From Beijerinckiaceae bacterium RH AL1 (lineage in GTDB: Bacteria; Pseudomonadota; Alphaproteobacteria; Rhizobiales; Beijerinckiaceae), in contig LR590083.2 of assembly GCA_901457705.2 (NCBI GenBank), forward strand, positions 434,001-498,000: 64,000 bases of DNA, written 5' to 3'. Both the position numbers and the translations under genes were made by a program. Below, piece by piece: positions 16,218-25,366 of this stretch; position 1 is the first letter of the stretch; each line of letters begins with the position of its first letter. The notes under the pieces were generated by a model. The model saw only the letters and a program-made list of their open reading frames with translations. It made no database searches and was not told the DNA's origin.

Positions 16218-18178
16218 GCCGACAGCGCGCTGGTGAGGTGCCGGAAGCGCGGTCCGCGGATGCGGCTCAGGCCGGCGATGAAGGCGAGGTCGGCGACGAC
16301 CGTCGAGCGGGCCTCGAAGTAGCGCTCGGGGCATTCCGACCGCGCCAGCGCGAGTGCCGCCGCGTCCACGCCCTGCGCATCGAGCCTGGCGAGCGCGGCG
16401 CGCGCCTCGCGCACGCCGGGGAGCGCGCGCGGCAGCTCGTCGAGCGCCTGGTTGGCACGCACGGCGACCAGGGTCGCGACCGACAGCGAGAGCAGGTAGC
16501 CGAGACGCCAGGCCTGGCCCTCCGGCGTCCCGATCTTGATGTTGGACAGCGCCACCATCCTGTCGGCGCCGAGGTAGCGCATCTCCTCCGGCGTGCGATG
16601 GATGCGGCCGGCGGCGGCCCGCAGAACGTCGCGGCGGACCGTGTTGACGAGCCAGCGCCGGCGCTCCTTCGGCGTCGTGGCGGGGAACGAGAACAGGATC
16701 AACCCGAAGAGGAGGACGCCGGCGCACGAGAGCACCGCGGTGTAGAGATAGCTTTGAGGATCGTAGCTCTGCGGGTTCGACGGCGGGAAGATCACCGGCA
16801 GGTAGACGAGCATGAGGAAGCCGAGGCCCGCCGTCTTCGGGCGCAGGCTCAGCATCGCGGCGAGGAAAATCGCCGGCGCCATGCCGATCGCCAGCAGGGG
16901 AAAGGCGTCGACGCCGTCGAGGATGAGGAACTCGGTGATCCCGGCGATGATGGCCGTGAGCGGGATGGCGATCATCGCACCGCGCTGGAAGACCCGGATG
17001 TCCGGCGTCGTCGCCCCGAGGCCGGCGAAGATGCCGAGCTGTCCGAAGGCCACCGCGCTGAGCGGCCAGTCCGACAGGACGAAGATGAAGCCGCCGATGA
17101 TGACCCCGATGAAGACGCGGATCGCGGTGCGCAGCGCCAGCTCGCGATCGCGGTGGATCGGGAGCGACCGGACCGGCCGCTGCGGCCATCGCCCGGCTTC
17201 CATCCGGTCGAGCTCCTCGGCAGCAAGGTGCCGCTCCCTGGTGAGCTGCTCGGCGCAGCGCAGGATCATGATCCGGCGCGGCGACGCCTCCGGGCTCGCC
17301 AGCTCCTCGTGGAGCATGGCGTCGAGGCGCGCGTGATCGTTGTCGGTCAGCGCCGCGCGCATCTCGTCCGTGCAGAGGTCCGGATTGGTGCGCGACATGG
17401 CGCCGAAAGCGCGCGCGAGGCTGAGGGCACCGATCATCGCCACGCAGGCGCTGTTGGCCGAGGCGGCCCGCGGCGACCCGGAGGCGGCCTCGCTCGGCAG
17501 GGTCTGCACGTCGAGCCGCAGCCCGACGATCTTGGCGACGAGCTTCACCGTCGTCTCAGGGCCGGGGCCGTCGCCCGTGAGGTGCTGCGCGATGATCGCG
17601 CGCGTCTCGGCAAGCGCGGCGCGCAGGCGCTCGCGCACAGTGGGGTAGACGTCGGGCGCCGCGAAGACGTCGTTGATCAGCGCGATGGAGGCGATGCCGA
17701 GCGAGACGACGGCGAGGCGCGCCGTCGCCGCGTCGAACACGCTGTTGGGACTGTCGACGTTGATGACCGCGATGATCGCGACCGTGTAGCCCGACAGCAC
17801 GGCACCGTAGGCGCGGGTGCCGTCGTAGCAGGAGGCGACATAGACGGCGAGCGCCATCCACGCCGCGAATGCGATGATGAAGAGGTCGCGCGACTGCGAG
17901 AAGAGGCCGGTGATGACGATCGCCGCGGTGCAGCCGATCACCGTCGCGGCGATGCGGAACGCGGCCTTGCGGAACGCCTGCCCGCGGCGCGGCTGTGCGA
18001 GGATCGCGACCGTGACGGCGGCGGACGAGGCGTCGTCGAGCTGCAGCCAGAAGCCGGCGGCGAGCGCCAGCATCATCGCGACCCAGATACGGGTCGCGAA
18101 CGCCCAGTCGGAGAGCGGGATGCCGGCAAGGCTGAGAGGCGCCGGTGCCTCGACGCTGTCCGCCGTGGCCGACATCAT
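16214..18178 (-). CDS. FUSC-family inner-membrane efflux protein (AaeB-like)
   Basis: 654 residues in the fusaric acid resistance/AaeB arrangement: a block of about six N-terminal membrane helices (residues about 25-180, with SAAVTVAILAQPRRGQAFRK), a long cytoplasmic region (about 185-345), a second helix block (about 350-500, with RVFIGVIIGGFIFVLSDWP), and a soluble tail. It is the first gene of the FUSC-DUF1656-HlyD operon and is divergent from a LysR regulator, the layout of aae-type aromatic-acid efflux systems. The substrate cannot be inferred. Confidence 0.88.
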   Translation of the reverse strand: MMSATADSVEAPAPLSLAGIPLSDWAFATRIWVAMMLALAAGFWLQLDDASSAAVTVAILAQPRRGQAFRKAAFRIAATVIGCTAAIVITGLFSQSRDLFIIAFAAWMALAVYVASCYDGTRAYGAVLSGYTVAIIAVINVDSPNSVFDAATARLAVVSLGIASIALINDVFAAPDVYPTVRERLRAALAETRAIIAQHLTGDGPGPETTVKLVAKIVGLRLDVQTLPSEAASGSPRAASANSACVAMIGALSLARAFGAMSRTNPDLCTDEMRAALTDNDHARLDAMLHEELASPEASPRRIMILRCAEQLTRERHLAAEELDRMEAGRWPQRPVRSLPIHRDRELALRTAIRVFIGVIIGGFIFVLSDWPLSAVAFGQLGIFAGLGATTPDIRVFQRGAMIAIPLTAIIAGITEFLILDGVDAFPLLAIGMAPAIFLAAMLSLRPKTAGLGFLMLVYLPVIFPPSNPQSYDPQSYLYTAVLSCAGVLLFGLILFSFPATTPKERRRWLVNTVRRDVLRAAAGRIHRTPEEMRYLGADRMVALSNIKIGTPEGQAWRLGYLLSLSVATLVAVRANQALDELPRALPGVREARAALARLDAQGVDAAALALARSECPERYFEARSTVVADLAFIAGLSRIRGPRFRHLTSALSA

Positions 18179-18323
18179 CCGCGCTCGCTAAAAGACCTAC
18201 GCTCGGCGAAGGCCAAGGGCATCGACAACTCCGGCTGGCCGCGGCCGGTGCGCGGGCACCGCGACCGTAACACCGCGTTGTTACGTTCTGTCAAATGCTT
18301 CGCGCTCAATACTGAGATTAGCC

Positions 18324-18339
18324 ATAATCCCATAGTTAT
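18324..18339. promoter_or_regulatory. Candidate LysR operator (ATAA-N8-TTAT) in the divergent spacer
   Basis: An AT-rich island at 18306-18355 stands out in otherwise GC-rich DNA between the FUSC operon and the LysR gene. It contains ATAA-N8-TTAT and, overlapping it, GATTA-GCCA-TAATC (18316-18329). LysR-type regulators usually bind interrupted AT-rich dyads in such divergent spacers. Assignment rests on position and symmetry only. Confidence 0.4.
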
Positions 18340-18458
18340 GAAGTCATCGATATTGTCTGCGCGCGGCGACTATGCGTTCCGCGTCTCGCAGCGAAATATC
18401 GGTGCGGTCGAGCCCACGCTATGGACAAATGCGCCGGGCTGACGATCCTCGTCGCCGC

Positions 18459-19382
18459 ATGGACAGCCATCTCGCGCCGCCGCCCGACCCGCTCGATCCC
18501 CTGGTCAACCGTGACCAGATGCGGCTGCTTCTCGCCATCGTCGAGGCGCGCAGCTTCAGCGGCGCGGCGGCGGCGCTCGGCATCTCGCAACCGGCGGTGT
18601 CGCAGCAGGTGAAGCGCATCGAGCGCGCTGCGGGCCGCACCCTGTTCCGACGGGGCGCGGCCGGCGTCGAGCTGACCGCGGACGGCGAGGCGGTCGTCGT
18701 CTACGTCCGCGCGATGCTCGCACTGGCGGAAGACCTGCGCCGGCACCTCCGGCAGAACGAGACGCCGATCCGCATCGCGGTCGGCCTGTCGGAGGATTTC
18801 TGCCGCACGGCGCTGCCGAGCGTGCTGTGGCTGTTCATGCGCGACCATCCGCAGGTGCAGCTGCGCGTCGTGTCGGGCGCCTTCGAGATGCTGTCCGACG
18901 CGATCGCCAGGCATGCGGTCGATCTTGCCGTCACGCGGCGGTATGCGCTGCCGCGGGCGGCGACGCCTTTCTGGTCGGATGAAACGAGCTGGGTGGGGCG
19001 GGCGGACCTGCCGCAGCCGATCCCCGATCCGGTGCCGCTGGTCGTGCCGGTGGCGCCAAGCCCGGCGCGGGACAGCCTCTTCGAGACCCTACGCGCGCAC
19101 CGCCGGAGCTGGCGGGTCGCCTTCGAAAGCGCAAGCCTCGCCGGGATCGAGGCGGCGCTGCAGGCCGGCCTCGGCGTCTGCGGGGCGCCGCGCAGCATGC
19201 CGCTGACGGGGGTAGCCCAGCTTGACGCGCGCTTCGGGCTGCCGCCGCTGCCCGACGCCGAGTTCGTCCTCGTCGAGCCGGAACCGGACGCCGGCGAGGC
19301 GGTGCTCGCCTTCGCCGAGGTGCTGCGCCAGGCCGCTGCCTGGAGCTTCCCGGGCCACGAGCTGGGCGACGGGCAGGGCTGA
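18459..19382 (+). CDS. LysR-family transcriptional regulator
   Basis: N-terminal winged HTH (about residues 19-78) with MRLLLAIVEARSFSGAAAALG and ISQPAVSQQVKRIE, then an effector-binding domain (about residues 100-290). The frame is open back to 18372, but the ATG at 18459 puts the HTH at the usual distance from the N-terminus. It is divergent from the FUSC efflux operon and so is its likely regulator, probably responding to an exported compound. Length (307 aa) is normal. Confidence 0.9.
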   Translation: MDSHLAPPPDPLDPLVNRDQMRLLLAIVEARSFSGAAAALGISQPAVSQQVKRIERAAGRTLFRRGAAGVELTADGEAVVVYVRAMLALAEDLRRHLRQNETPIRIAVGLSEDFCRTALPSVLWLFMRDHPQVQLRVVSGAFEMLSDAIARHAVDLAVTRRYALPRAATPFWSDETSWVGRADLPQPIPDPVPLVVPVAPSPARDSLFETLRAHRRSWRVAFESASLAGIEAALQAGLGVCGAPRSMPLTGVAQLDARFGLPPLPDAEFVLVEPEPDAGEAVLAFAEVLRQAAAWSFPGHELGDGQG

Positions 19383-19502
19383 CTTGGGCTCGGCTTCCGT
19401 CGCCGGGCGCTTTGGGGTATCTGGAGGCGCAACGGCTGCCCTGCGGCCACACCATATTGCATGCGAGCGCGCCACCCTCCGGCGCCACGGAAGACGGACA
19501 AG

Positions 19503-20816
19503 ATGACCACCTCCGCTCTCGACGAAATGCCAATGCCGAACGATCCGACCGAACAGGATATCGCCGGCCCGGCGGTGCGCCACCGCTCTGTCGGGGTCAC
19601 CGTCGGCCAGGGCGAGGGCGCGGTCACCGTCGGTGGCGGCCATCCGATCGTCGTCCAGTCGATGACCAACACCGACACTGCTGACGTCGATGCGACGGTC
19701 CGCCAGGTCGCGAACCTCGCCCGCGCCGGCTCCGAGATGGTGCGCATCACCGTCGACCGCGACGAGGCGGCCGCGGCGGTGCCGAAGATCAAGGAGCGGC
19801 TCGCCCGCATCGGCTGCCACGTGCCGCTGATCGGCGACTTTCACTACATCGGCCACAAGCTGCTGACCGATCACCCCGCCTGCGCCGAGGCGCTCGACAA
19901 GTACCGCATCAACCCCGGCAACGTCGGCTTCAAGGCCAAGCGCGACACGCAGTTCGCCACCATCGTCGAGAAGGCGATCGAGTACGGCAAGACGGTCCGC
20001 ATCGGCGCCAATTGGGGCTCGCTCGACCAGGAGCTGCTGACGCACCTGATGGACGAGAACGCCAAGCTCGAGACGCCGAAGGACATGGGCGCGGTCACGC
20101 GCGAGGCGATGCTGCAGTCGGCGCTGCTCTCCGCCCAGCGCGCCGAGGAGATCGGGCTTTCCAAGGACCGCATCATCCTCTCCGCCAAGGTCTCGGCGGT
20201 GCAGCAGCTCATCTCGGTCTACAAGATGCTGGCGGCGCGCTCGGATTATGCGCTCCACCTCGGCCTCACCGAGGCCGGCATGGGCTCGAAGGGCATCGTC
20301 GCGTCCTCCGCCGCGCTCGGCATCCTGCTCCAGCAGGGCATCGGCGACACAATCCGCGTCTCGCTCACCCCCGAGCCCGGCGGCGACCGCACGCTGGAGG
20401 TCAAGGTCGCGCAGGAGATCCTGCAGACCATGGGCTTCCGCACCTTCGTGCCGCAGGTCGCGGCCTGTCCCGGCTGCGGACGCACCACGTCGACCGTGTT
20501 CCAGGAGCTGGCGCGCGACATCCAGGACGACATCGTCCGCTCGATGCCGGAGTGGAAGACGCGCTACCCCGGCGTCGAGATGCTGAACGTCGCGGTGATG
20601 GGCTGCATCGTCAACGGCCCCGGCGAGTCGAAGCATGCCGACATCGGCATCTCGCTGCCCGGCACCGGCGAGACGCCGGCCGCCCCCGTCTTCATCGACG
20701 GCAAGAAGGGCCCGACGCTGCGCGGCGAGAAGATCGCCGAGGAGTTCAAGGCGCTGGTCGAGCAGTACATCGAGCAGCGCTTCGGCGCCGGCGCGGCGAA
20801 AAGCGCGGCCGAGTGA
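19503..20816 (+). CDS. ispG: 4-hydroxy-3-methylbut-2-enyl-diphosphate synthase (flavodoxin/ferredoxin)
   Basis: Sixth enzyme of the MEP isoprenoid pathway, which reductively converts MEcPP to HMBPP. The N-terminal TIM-barrel part includes [19 protein letters not shown] and [10 protein letters not shown]. The C-terminal Fe-S part has the cluster cysteines in ACPGCGRTT and in [12 protein letters not shown]. The start at 19503 follows GGAAGACGGACAAG, and the frame is open to 19461. Length of 437 aa suits alphaproteobacterial IspG, which has an N-terminal extension. It stands alone with no MEP-pathway neighbours. Confidence 0.96.
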   Translation: MTTSALDEMPMPNDPTEQDIAGPAVRHRSVGVTVGQGEGAVTVGGGHPIVVQSMTNTDTADVDATVRQVANLARAGSEMVRITVDRDEAAAAVPKIKERLARIGCHVPLIGDFHYIGHKLLTDHPACAEALDKYRINPGNVGFKAKRDTQFATIVEKAIEYGKTVRIGANWGSLDQELLTHLMDENAKLETPKDMGAVTREAMLQSALLSAQRAEEIGLSKDRIILSAKVSAVQQLISVYKMLAARSDYALHLGLTEAGMGSKGIVASSAALGILLQQGIGDTIRVSLTPEPGGDRTLEVKVAQEILQTMGFRTFVPQVAACPGCGRTTSTVFQELARDIQDDIVRSMPEWKTRYPGVEMLNVAVMGCIVNGPGESKHADIGISLPGTGETPAAPVFIDGKKGPTLRGEKIAEEFKALVEQYIEQRFGAGAAKSAAE

Positions 20817-20876
20817 TCCCGATCGCGACGCGGAGCGGCCTGGCTTTAGGATGCTTGCTGGCTTTGGGTTGCTTGC

Positions 20877-21140
20877 TTGGTTGCCACGGCGGCCGCGGCC
20901 GCGCCGCTTTCGGCCGCCGACGAGGCGAGCGCCGAGCAGGCCGAGACCACCTGCCGGATTGTCGCGCAGGAGCAGAGCCTGTCGGGCCGGGCGCTTGACG
21001 CGTCGGTCAGCCAGTGCGTCGCGCAGGAAAACCCGGCCTTCGCCTACTGGGAGCAGTGCCGCCAGAGTGCCCGGCACCGCCACCTGAAAGGCGTGGCATT
21101 GCGCGGCGCGGTCGCCTATTGCATGAGCCGCGAGCTCTAG
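20877..21140 (+). CDS. Small secreted Cys-containing protein, possible frameshifted signal peptide
   Basis: As given, it begins at TTG (VATAAAAAPLSAADEA), the cleavage end of a signal peptide with no hydrophobic core. In another frame the ATG at 20851 encodes MLAGFGLL. Adding one base near 20873 joins them into a complete signal peptide. The mature part has four Cys (ETTCRIV, SQCVAQ, EQCRQS, AYCMSREL), suggesting two disulfides in the periplasm. It follows ispG by 60 bp and overlaps the tauE-like gene tail by 4 bp. Function unknown. Confidence 0.6.
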   Translation: MVATAAAAAPLSAADEASAEQAETTCRIVAQEQSLSGRALDASVSQCVAQENPAFAYWEQCRQSARHRHLKGVALRGAVAYCMSREL

Positions 21141-21919
21141 ATCGCCAGCCTGAGCCCGACGACCGCCAGCGTTCCGGCGAGCACCGGCCGCAGCACGCGC
21201 TCCGGTACCCGGCTCGCAAAATAGCTCGACACCACGATCCCGGGGATGGAGCCGACGAGCAGCGAGCCGAGGATCGTGAGATCGACCGAACCGATGAACC
21301 AGTGGCCGATCCCCGCGATGAGCGTCAGCGGCACGGCATGCGCGATGTCGGAGCCGACGATGCGCACGGTCGGCAAGTTCGGGTAGAGAAGCAGCAGGGC
21401 GGTGACGCCGATGGCGCCCGCCCCGACCGACGAGATCGACACGAAGATGCCGAGGAAGACGCCGAGCGCCACGGTCAGGCCGAGCCGCTGCCGGTCGTCG
21501 AGCGTCTCGGCATAGGGGGCGAGCCGGCCGAGGATCGTGCGGCGGAACACCAGCGCGATCGCGGTGAGCACCAGCGCGACGCCGAGCACGGTGGAGATCG
21601 CGTCGTGGCCGTGATGGCCGTTGCGGCCGGGATAGGCGAGGACGAGGATCGTCGCCGCCGTCGCCGGCACGCTGCCGGCCGCGAGCCGCCGCACGATCTT
21701 CCAGTCCACCGTGCCGTGGAAGCCGTGCACGGCGACCCCCGTGGTCTTGGTCAGGCACGCGAACAGGAGATCCGTGCCGACGGCCGTCGCGGGATTGATG
21801 CCGAAGAGCAGAACGAGCAGCGGCGTCATCAGCGAGCCGCCGCCGACGCCGGTGAGCCCGACGAGGACGCCGACGAGAAGGCCGGACACCGAATAGGCCC
21901 AGTTCAAATGCAACGGCAT
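21137..21919 (-). CDS. TauE/SafE-family sulfite/sulfonate exporter-like permease
   Basis: Multi-helix membrane protein with the family repeats: SGLLVGVLVGLTGVGGGSLM near the N-terminus and GVFLGIFVSISSVGAGAIG in the second half. The Met at 21919 (MPLHLNWAYS) begins directly at TM1 and is preferred; the frame is open to 21961. It lies next to a SoxC-like sulfite dehydrogenase with its cytochrome c on the same strand, which supports a role in moving sulfite or another sulfur anion, though TauE family substrates vary. Confidence 0.88.
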   Translation of the reverse strand: MPLHLNWAYSVSGLLVGVLVGLTGVGGGSLMTPLLVLLFGINPATAVGTDLLFACLTKTTGVAVHGFHGTVDWKIVRRLAAGSVPATAATILVLAYPGRNGHHGHDAISTVLGVALVLTAIALVFRRTILGRLAPYAETLDDRQRLGLTVALGVFLGIFVSISSVGAGAIGVTALLLLYPNLPTVRIVGSDIAHAVPLTLIAGIGHWFIGSVDLTILGSLLVGSIPGIVVSSYFASRVPERVLRPVLAGTLAVVGLRLAI

Positions 21920-22131
21920 AATGGAGAAGTCTCGAGACGACGCGAAGACTGACGTCACCATTTCGCGACCAGGAATTCAAACGAATTGAATTCCGATCAT
22001 CGCCGCAAGACAGCGCCCGAAACCTATCGTGGCTCGACTTGCGAGATGGATTTCCTCTTGCAGTGCTAGGCCGCGTCCACTGACGATCGAGCGTTCAAGT
22101 CGCCGCAGCAAGGTTCGGTTGCCGCCGACGC

Positions 22132-22677
22132 CTAGCGAAAGACGCTCTGGTCCGGGCCGGGGTAGGGCCGGAAGCCGTCGCGGTTCGGCATCTGCACCTT
22201 GGGCAGCGAGGCCTTGTCCATCACTGCATCCTCGCCCACGACGTGGCCCTCGGCGAGGATGTAGGCGACGAGCGCGTAGACCTCGTCGTCCTTCAGCGAG
22301 CCCGGCGCGTTGAACGGCATCGCGCGCTTGATGTAGTCGAACATCGTCGTCGCGTAGGGCCAGTAGCTCTCGGTGGTCTTCAACGGCTTGGCGCTCGTCA
22401 GCGTGCCGCGGCCGCCGACCAGCGCCAGGCCGCCGGTCGCCTTCACGCCCTGCAGCTTGTCGCCGTGGCACATCATGCATTTCTCGGCATAGACCTGCCG
22501 GCCCGTCGCGACGGTGCCGCGGCCGTCGGGCAGGCCGGCGCCGTCCGGCGGGATCGCGAAGAAGCGCGACAGCTCCTGCGGCGTCGCCTTGTTCCCGAGG
22601 CCGAGCGACGGGCCGACGGGCACCGAGGCGGCGAGCGCCGGTGCCGCGAGGCTCATGCCCAGGACGATGGAGAGCAA
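22132..22677 (-). CDS. Periplasmic monohaem c-type cytochrome, partner of sulfite dehydrogenase
   Basis: Starts at a TTG one base past the stop of the SoxC-like gene (ATG 22656 is an alternative), giving an N-terminal signal segment ending in AAPALAAS. A single haem-binding CMMCH lies in AEKCMMCHGDKLQG, and the axial Met is probably in RAMPFNAPG. The pairing with the upstream molybdoenzyme matches SoxC-SoxD or SorA-SorB arrangements, where the cytochrome takes the electrons. It is shorter than dihaem SoxD, so SorB-like is the better comparison. Confidence 0.85.
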   Translation of the reverse strand: MLSIVLGMSLAAPALAASVPVGPSLGLGNKATPQELSRFFAIPPDGAGLPDGRGTVATGRQVYAEKCMMCHGDKLQGVKATGGLALVGGRGTLTSAKPLKTTESYWPYATTMFDYIKRAMPFNAPGSLKDDEVYALVAYILAEGHVVGEDAVMDKASLPKVQMPNRDGFRPYPGPDQSVFR

Positions 22678-22678
22678 A

Positions 22679-23935
22679 CTAGACGGCGGTCGCAATGCCG
22701 ACCTCCCCGTTGTCGGCGACCTGCCAGCCGTGGATGCCGTTGTAATGGTAGTAGTAGTTGGTGCCGTGCAGCGCCACGAGCTCGGCATGGGTCGGCTGGC
22801 GGTAGCCGGTCTCGTCGGTGCAGCGGCACATCAGCTGCGCCGCCTTGCCCTCGAAGCGCCAGGGGAAGTGGAAGCGCACCGTGCAGACCGGCAGGCGCTC
22901 GCCTTCAATCTCCGCTTGATGCCAGCTGGCGCCGCCGTCGACCGAGACCTCGACCTTGTCGACGCGGCCGCGACCGGACCAGGCGAGGCCGGTGACGTCG
23001 CAGGGGCCTCTGTCGACGATCTTCATGCCGCCGGAGGGCGAGGTGATCACCGACTTCGCGGCCATGGTGAAGTGGAACTGGTCGGCGATGCCGTCGGCGT
23101 TGAGGTCGGTGTATTTCGACGTCTCCTCGCGCGACATGAACGGCCGGTCCGACACCTCGATGCGGCGCAGCCACTTGATGTGCGTGTTGCCCTCGTAGCC
23201 CGGCAGGAGGAGGCGGAGCGGATAGCCCTGCTCGGGACGGATGGCCTCGCCGTTCTGGCCGTAGGCGAGGATCGCGTCGTCGAGCATCTTCTCGATCGGA
23301 ATCGAGCGGGTCATCACGGCGGCATCGGAGCCTTCGGCGAGCACCCAGCGCGCGCCCTCCGTGATGCCGGTCTCGCGGGCGATCGTCGAGAAGAGCACGC
23401 CGGTCCATTCCGACGTGCTGAGCAGACCGTGCGAGGCCTGCACGGTCTTGGCGGTCGGCTTCTTGAACTCGCTGCCCGTGTTGCCGGAGCACTCGATGAA
23501 CATCTTGCGCGTGACGCGCGGAAACCGTTTGAGATCCGCCATGCTGAACCGCATAGGGTTCGTCACCATGCCGTGCACGAACAGCTCATGCCGCGCCGGG
23601 TCGATCGTCGGGACGCCGGCGTGGTGGCGCTCGTAGTGCAGGCCGGACGGCGTCACGTTGCCGAGCAGGTCGCCGTGCGGCGTGAAGGTCCAGGAGGTCA
23701 GCGGGCTCGGGTTGTCCATCGCCACGCGGCGCGCATGCTCGAACGGCGAGGGGTGGCCGTAGCCGTCGTTGGCGCCCACGGGAAAGCCGGGGACTTTCGT
23801 CGGATCGGCCGGCGCGTCCTGCGCGAGCGCCTGCGTCGGCGCCGCCAGCGCGGCTGCAGCGCCGGCGATCAGCTGCCGACGGCGAAGGTCGGGGGCGTCG
23901 CGCTTTGCGGAGAGTGAGGTGTCGCTCGCGGTCAT
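22679..23935 (-). CDS. soxC: SoxC/SorA-like sulfite dehydrogenase, molybdopterin subunit
   Basis: Periplasmic molybdoenzyme of the sulfite oxidase family, 418 aa. A Tat signal is visible at the N-terminus (RRRQLIAGAAAALAA, cleaving near ALAQD). The molybdenum-ligating cysteine is in MFIECSGNTGSEF, and the moco region includes LPGYEGNTHIKWLRRIEV. The C-terminal dimerisation domain ends in a histidine/tyrosine-rich tail. It is followed by a cytochrome c gene and a TauE-type permease. No soxXYZAB genes are visible, so stand-alone sulfite oxidation is more likely than the full thiosulfate pathway. Confidence 0.9.
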   Translation of the reverse strand: MTASDTSLSAKRDAPDLRRRQLIAGAAAALAAPTQALAQDAPADPTKVPGFPVGANDGYGHPSPFEHARRVAMDNPSPLTSWTFTPHGDLLGNVTPSGLHYERHHAGVPTIDPARHELFVHGMVTNPMRFSMADLKRFPRVTRKMFIECSGNTGSEFKKPTAKTVQASHGLLSTSEWTGVLFSTIARETGITEGARWVLAEGSDAAVMTRSIPIEKMLDDAILAYGQNGEAIRPEQGYPLRLLLPGYEGNTHIKWLRRIEVSDRPFMSREETSKYTDLNADGIADQFHFTMAAKSVITSPSGGMKIVDRGPCDVTGLAWSGRGRVDKVEVSVDGGASWHQAEIEGERLPVCTVRFHFPWRFEGKAAQLMCRCTDETGYRQPTHAELVALHGTNYYYHYNGIHGWQVADNGEVGIATAV

Positions 23936-24047
23936 GCCCCTTTATTGCCCGCCGGCCGCCATTCGCCAAGCCGAGGACGGATCACCTCTTCGGGGAGAGG
24001 ATTCGAGAGTTATTTTCTCGGATGTGCGGCGCCACGCAGCGTGCGAG

Positions 24048-25358
24048 ATGAGCGGCATGTCGATCGAGCAGACGAGCGCCCCGGGCGGGCTGGCCGGCGC
24101 CGAGGTCACGGTGACGGCCGCCGGGCACCCGATCCCGATGAAGCAGGCCGTGCTCGTCGCGCTGGCGGCCGGGCTCGGCTACGGGTTCGACTCTTACGCC
24201 GTCAACATCTTCGGCATGCTGAGCCCGCTGATCGCCAGCGACCTGAAGCTCGACGTCCAGACGATCGGCTGGATCGGCTCGGTCTTCCTCGTCGGCTACA
24301 CGATCGGCACGATCTGGTTCGGCTATCTCGCCGACAAGATGGGCCGGCGTAGCGCGCTGAAGTTCTCGATCCTGCTCTATGGGCTGACCACCGTGCTCGG
24401 CGGTTTCGCCGGCAGCGTCTGGACGATCACCGGCCTGCGTTTCCTTACCGGCGTCGGCGGCGCCGGCGAGCTGGCGGTCGGCGCGCCCTACACGGCGGAG
24501 ATGTGGCCGCGGCGCCATCGCGGGCTCGGCACCGGCGGCACGATGTTCGCGCTCTACGCGCTCGGCTACATCCTGGCGGCGATCGCCGCGCTCTTCATCG
24601 TGCCGCGCTACGGCTGGCGCCCGGCCTTTGTGTTCGCGGCGGTGCCGGCGGCGCTTGTCTTCTGGCTGCGCAACTCGGTGCAGGATTCGCCGCGCTTCAA
24701 GGAAGCTCAGGCGGAGATGGAGCGCCTCGTGGCGCGCCGGGGCGGGGAGCGCCCGCGCACCAACATCTGGCACATTCCCGGCGCGCGAAAGCGCATCGCG
24801 ATCGGCTGGCTGCTCTACATCGCCAACGCCTGCGGCTACTGGGGCATCACGTTCTTTCTTACGACGTTCATGATCAAACGATTCCACGTCACGCTCGCGG
24901 ATTCGATCTTCTATGCGATGTGGTTCTACGTCGTGCAGTTCGTGCTGTCGTTCGTCGGCACGGCCCTGTCGGATCGCATCGGGCGCCGGCCGGCCGGCAT
25001 CCTCGGCGCGTTGCTGATGATCGTCTTCACCGTGCTCGCCTCGACGGCGTCGAGCCTGCCCGTCTTCCTCGTCTTCGGCGGCCTGATGATCGGCATGCTC
25101 GGCTGGCTATGGGGGATCGGCGACACCTACCTGTCCGAGTTCTTCCGCACGTCGCTACGCGGCACCGGGTTCGGGATCATGGTCGGCGGCGGCCGCGCCG
25201 TGTCGATCCTGGCGCCGGGCCTGGTCGGCTGGGGCCTTGCCGAGTTCGGCCCCGTCGCGCCGTTCCTGGCGACCGCCGGCCTCTGGGTGCTGACCATCAT
25301 CGGCTACGCGATCGGGCCGGAGACGGCGGGGCGCGAGCTGGAAGAGGTACAGCTCTGA
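24048..25358 (+). CDS. MFS transporter (sugar/aromatic-acid porter type)
   Basis: Twelve-helix major facilitator, 436 aa. The signature loop 2-3 is GYLADKMGRRSALK, repeated at loop 8-9 as TALSDRIGRRPAG. The central loop carries ERLVARRGGERPRTN. The frame is open upstream across soxC antisense DNA; the ATG at 24048 (or 24057) is the plausible start. It is divergent from the soxC operon with a spacer of about 110 bp and converges with an amidohydrolase. The conserved acidic TM1 (YGFDSYAVN) recalls aromatic-acid:H+ symporters; substrate unknown. Confidence 0.88.
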   Translation: MSGMSIEQTSAPGGLAGAEVTVTAAGHPIPMKQAVLVALAAGLGYGFDSYAVNIFGMLSPLIASDLKLDVQTIGWIGSVFLVGYTIGTIWFGYLADKMGRRSALKFSILLYGLTTVLGGFAGSVWTITGLRFLTGVGGAGELAVGAPYTAEMWPRRHRGLGTGGTMFALYALGYILAAIAALFIVPRYGWRPAFVFAAVPAALVFWLRNSVQDSPRFKEAQAEMERLVARRGGERPRTNIWHIPGARKRIAIGWLLYIANACGYWGITFFLTTFMIKRFHVTLADSIFYAMWFYVVQFVLSFVGTALSDRIGRRPAGILGALLMIVFTVLASTASSLPVFLVFGGLMIGMLGWLWGIGDTYLSEFFRTSLRGTGFGIMVGGGRAVSILAPGLVGWGLAEFGPVAPFLATAGLWVLTIIGYAIGPETAGRELEEVQL

Positions 25359-25366
25359 GGGCGTGA

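Noticed and set aside
16238-18442. A 734-codon plus-strand frame opposite the FUSC gene
   Set aside because: Antisense to a clear membrane efflux protein; its product is composed almost only of Arg, Asp, Glu and Gly.
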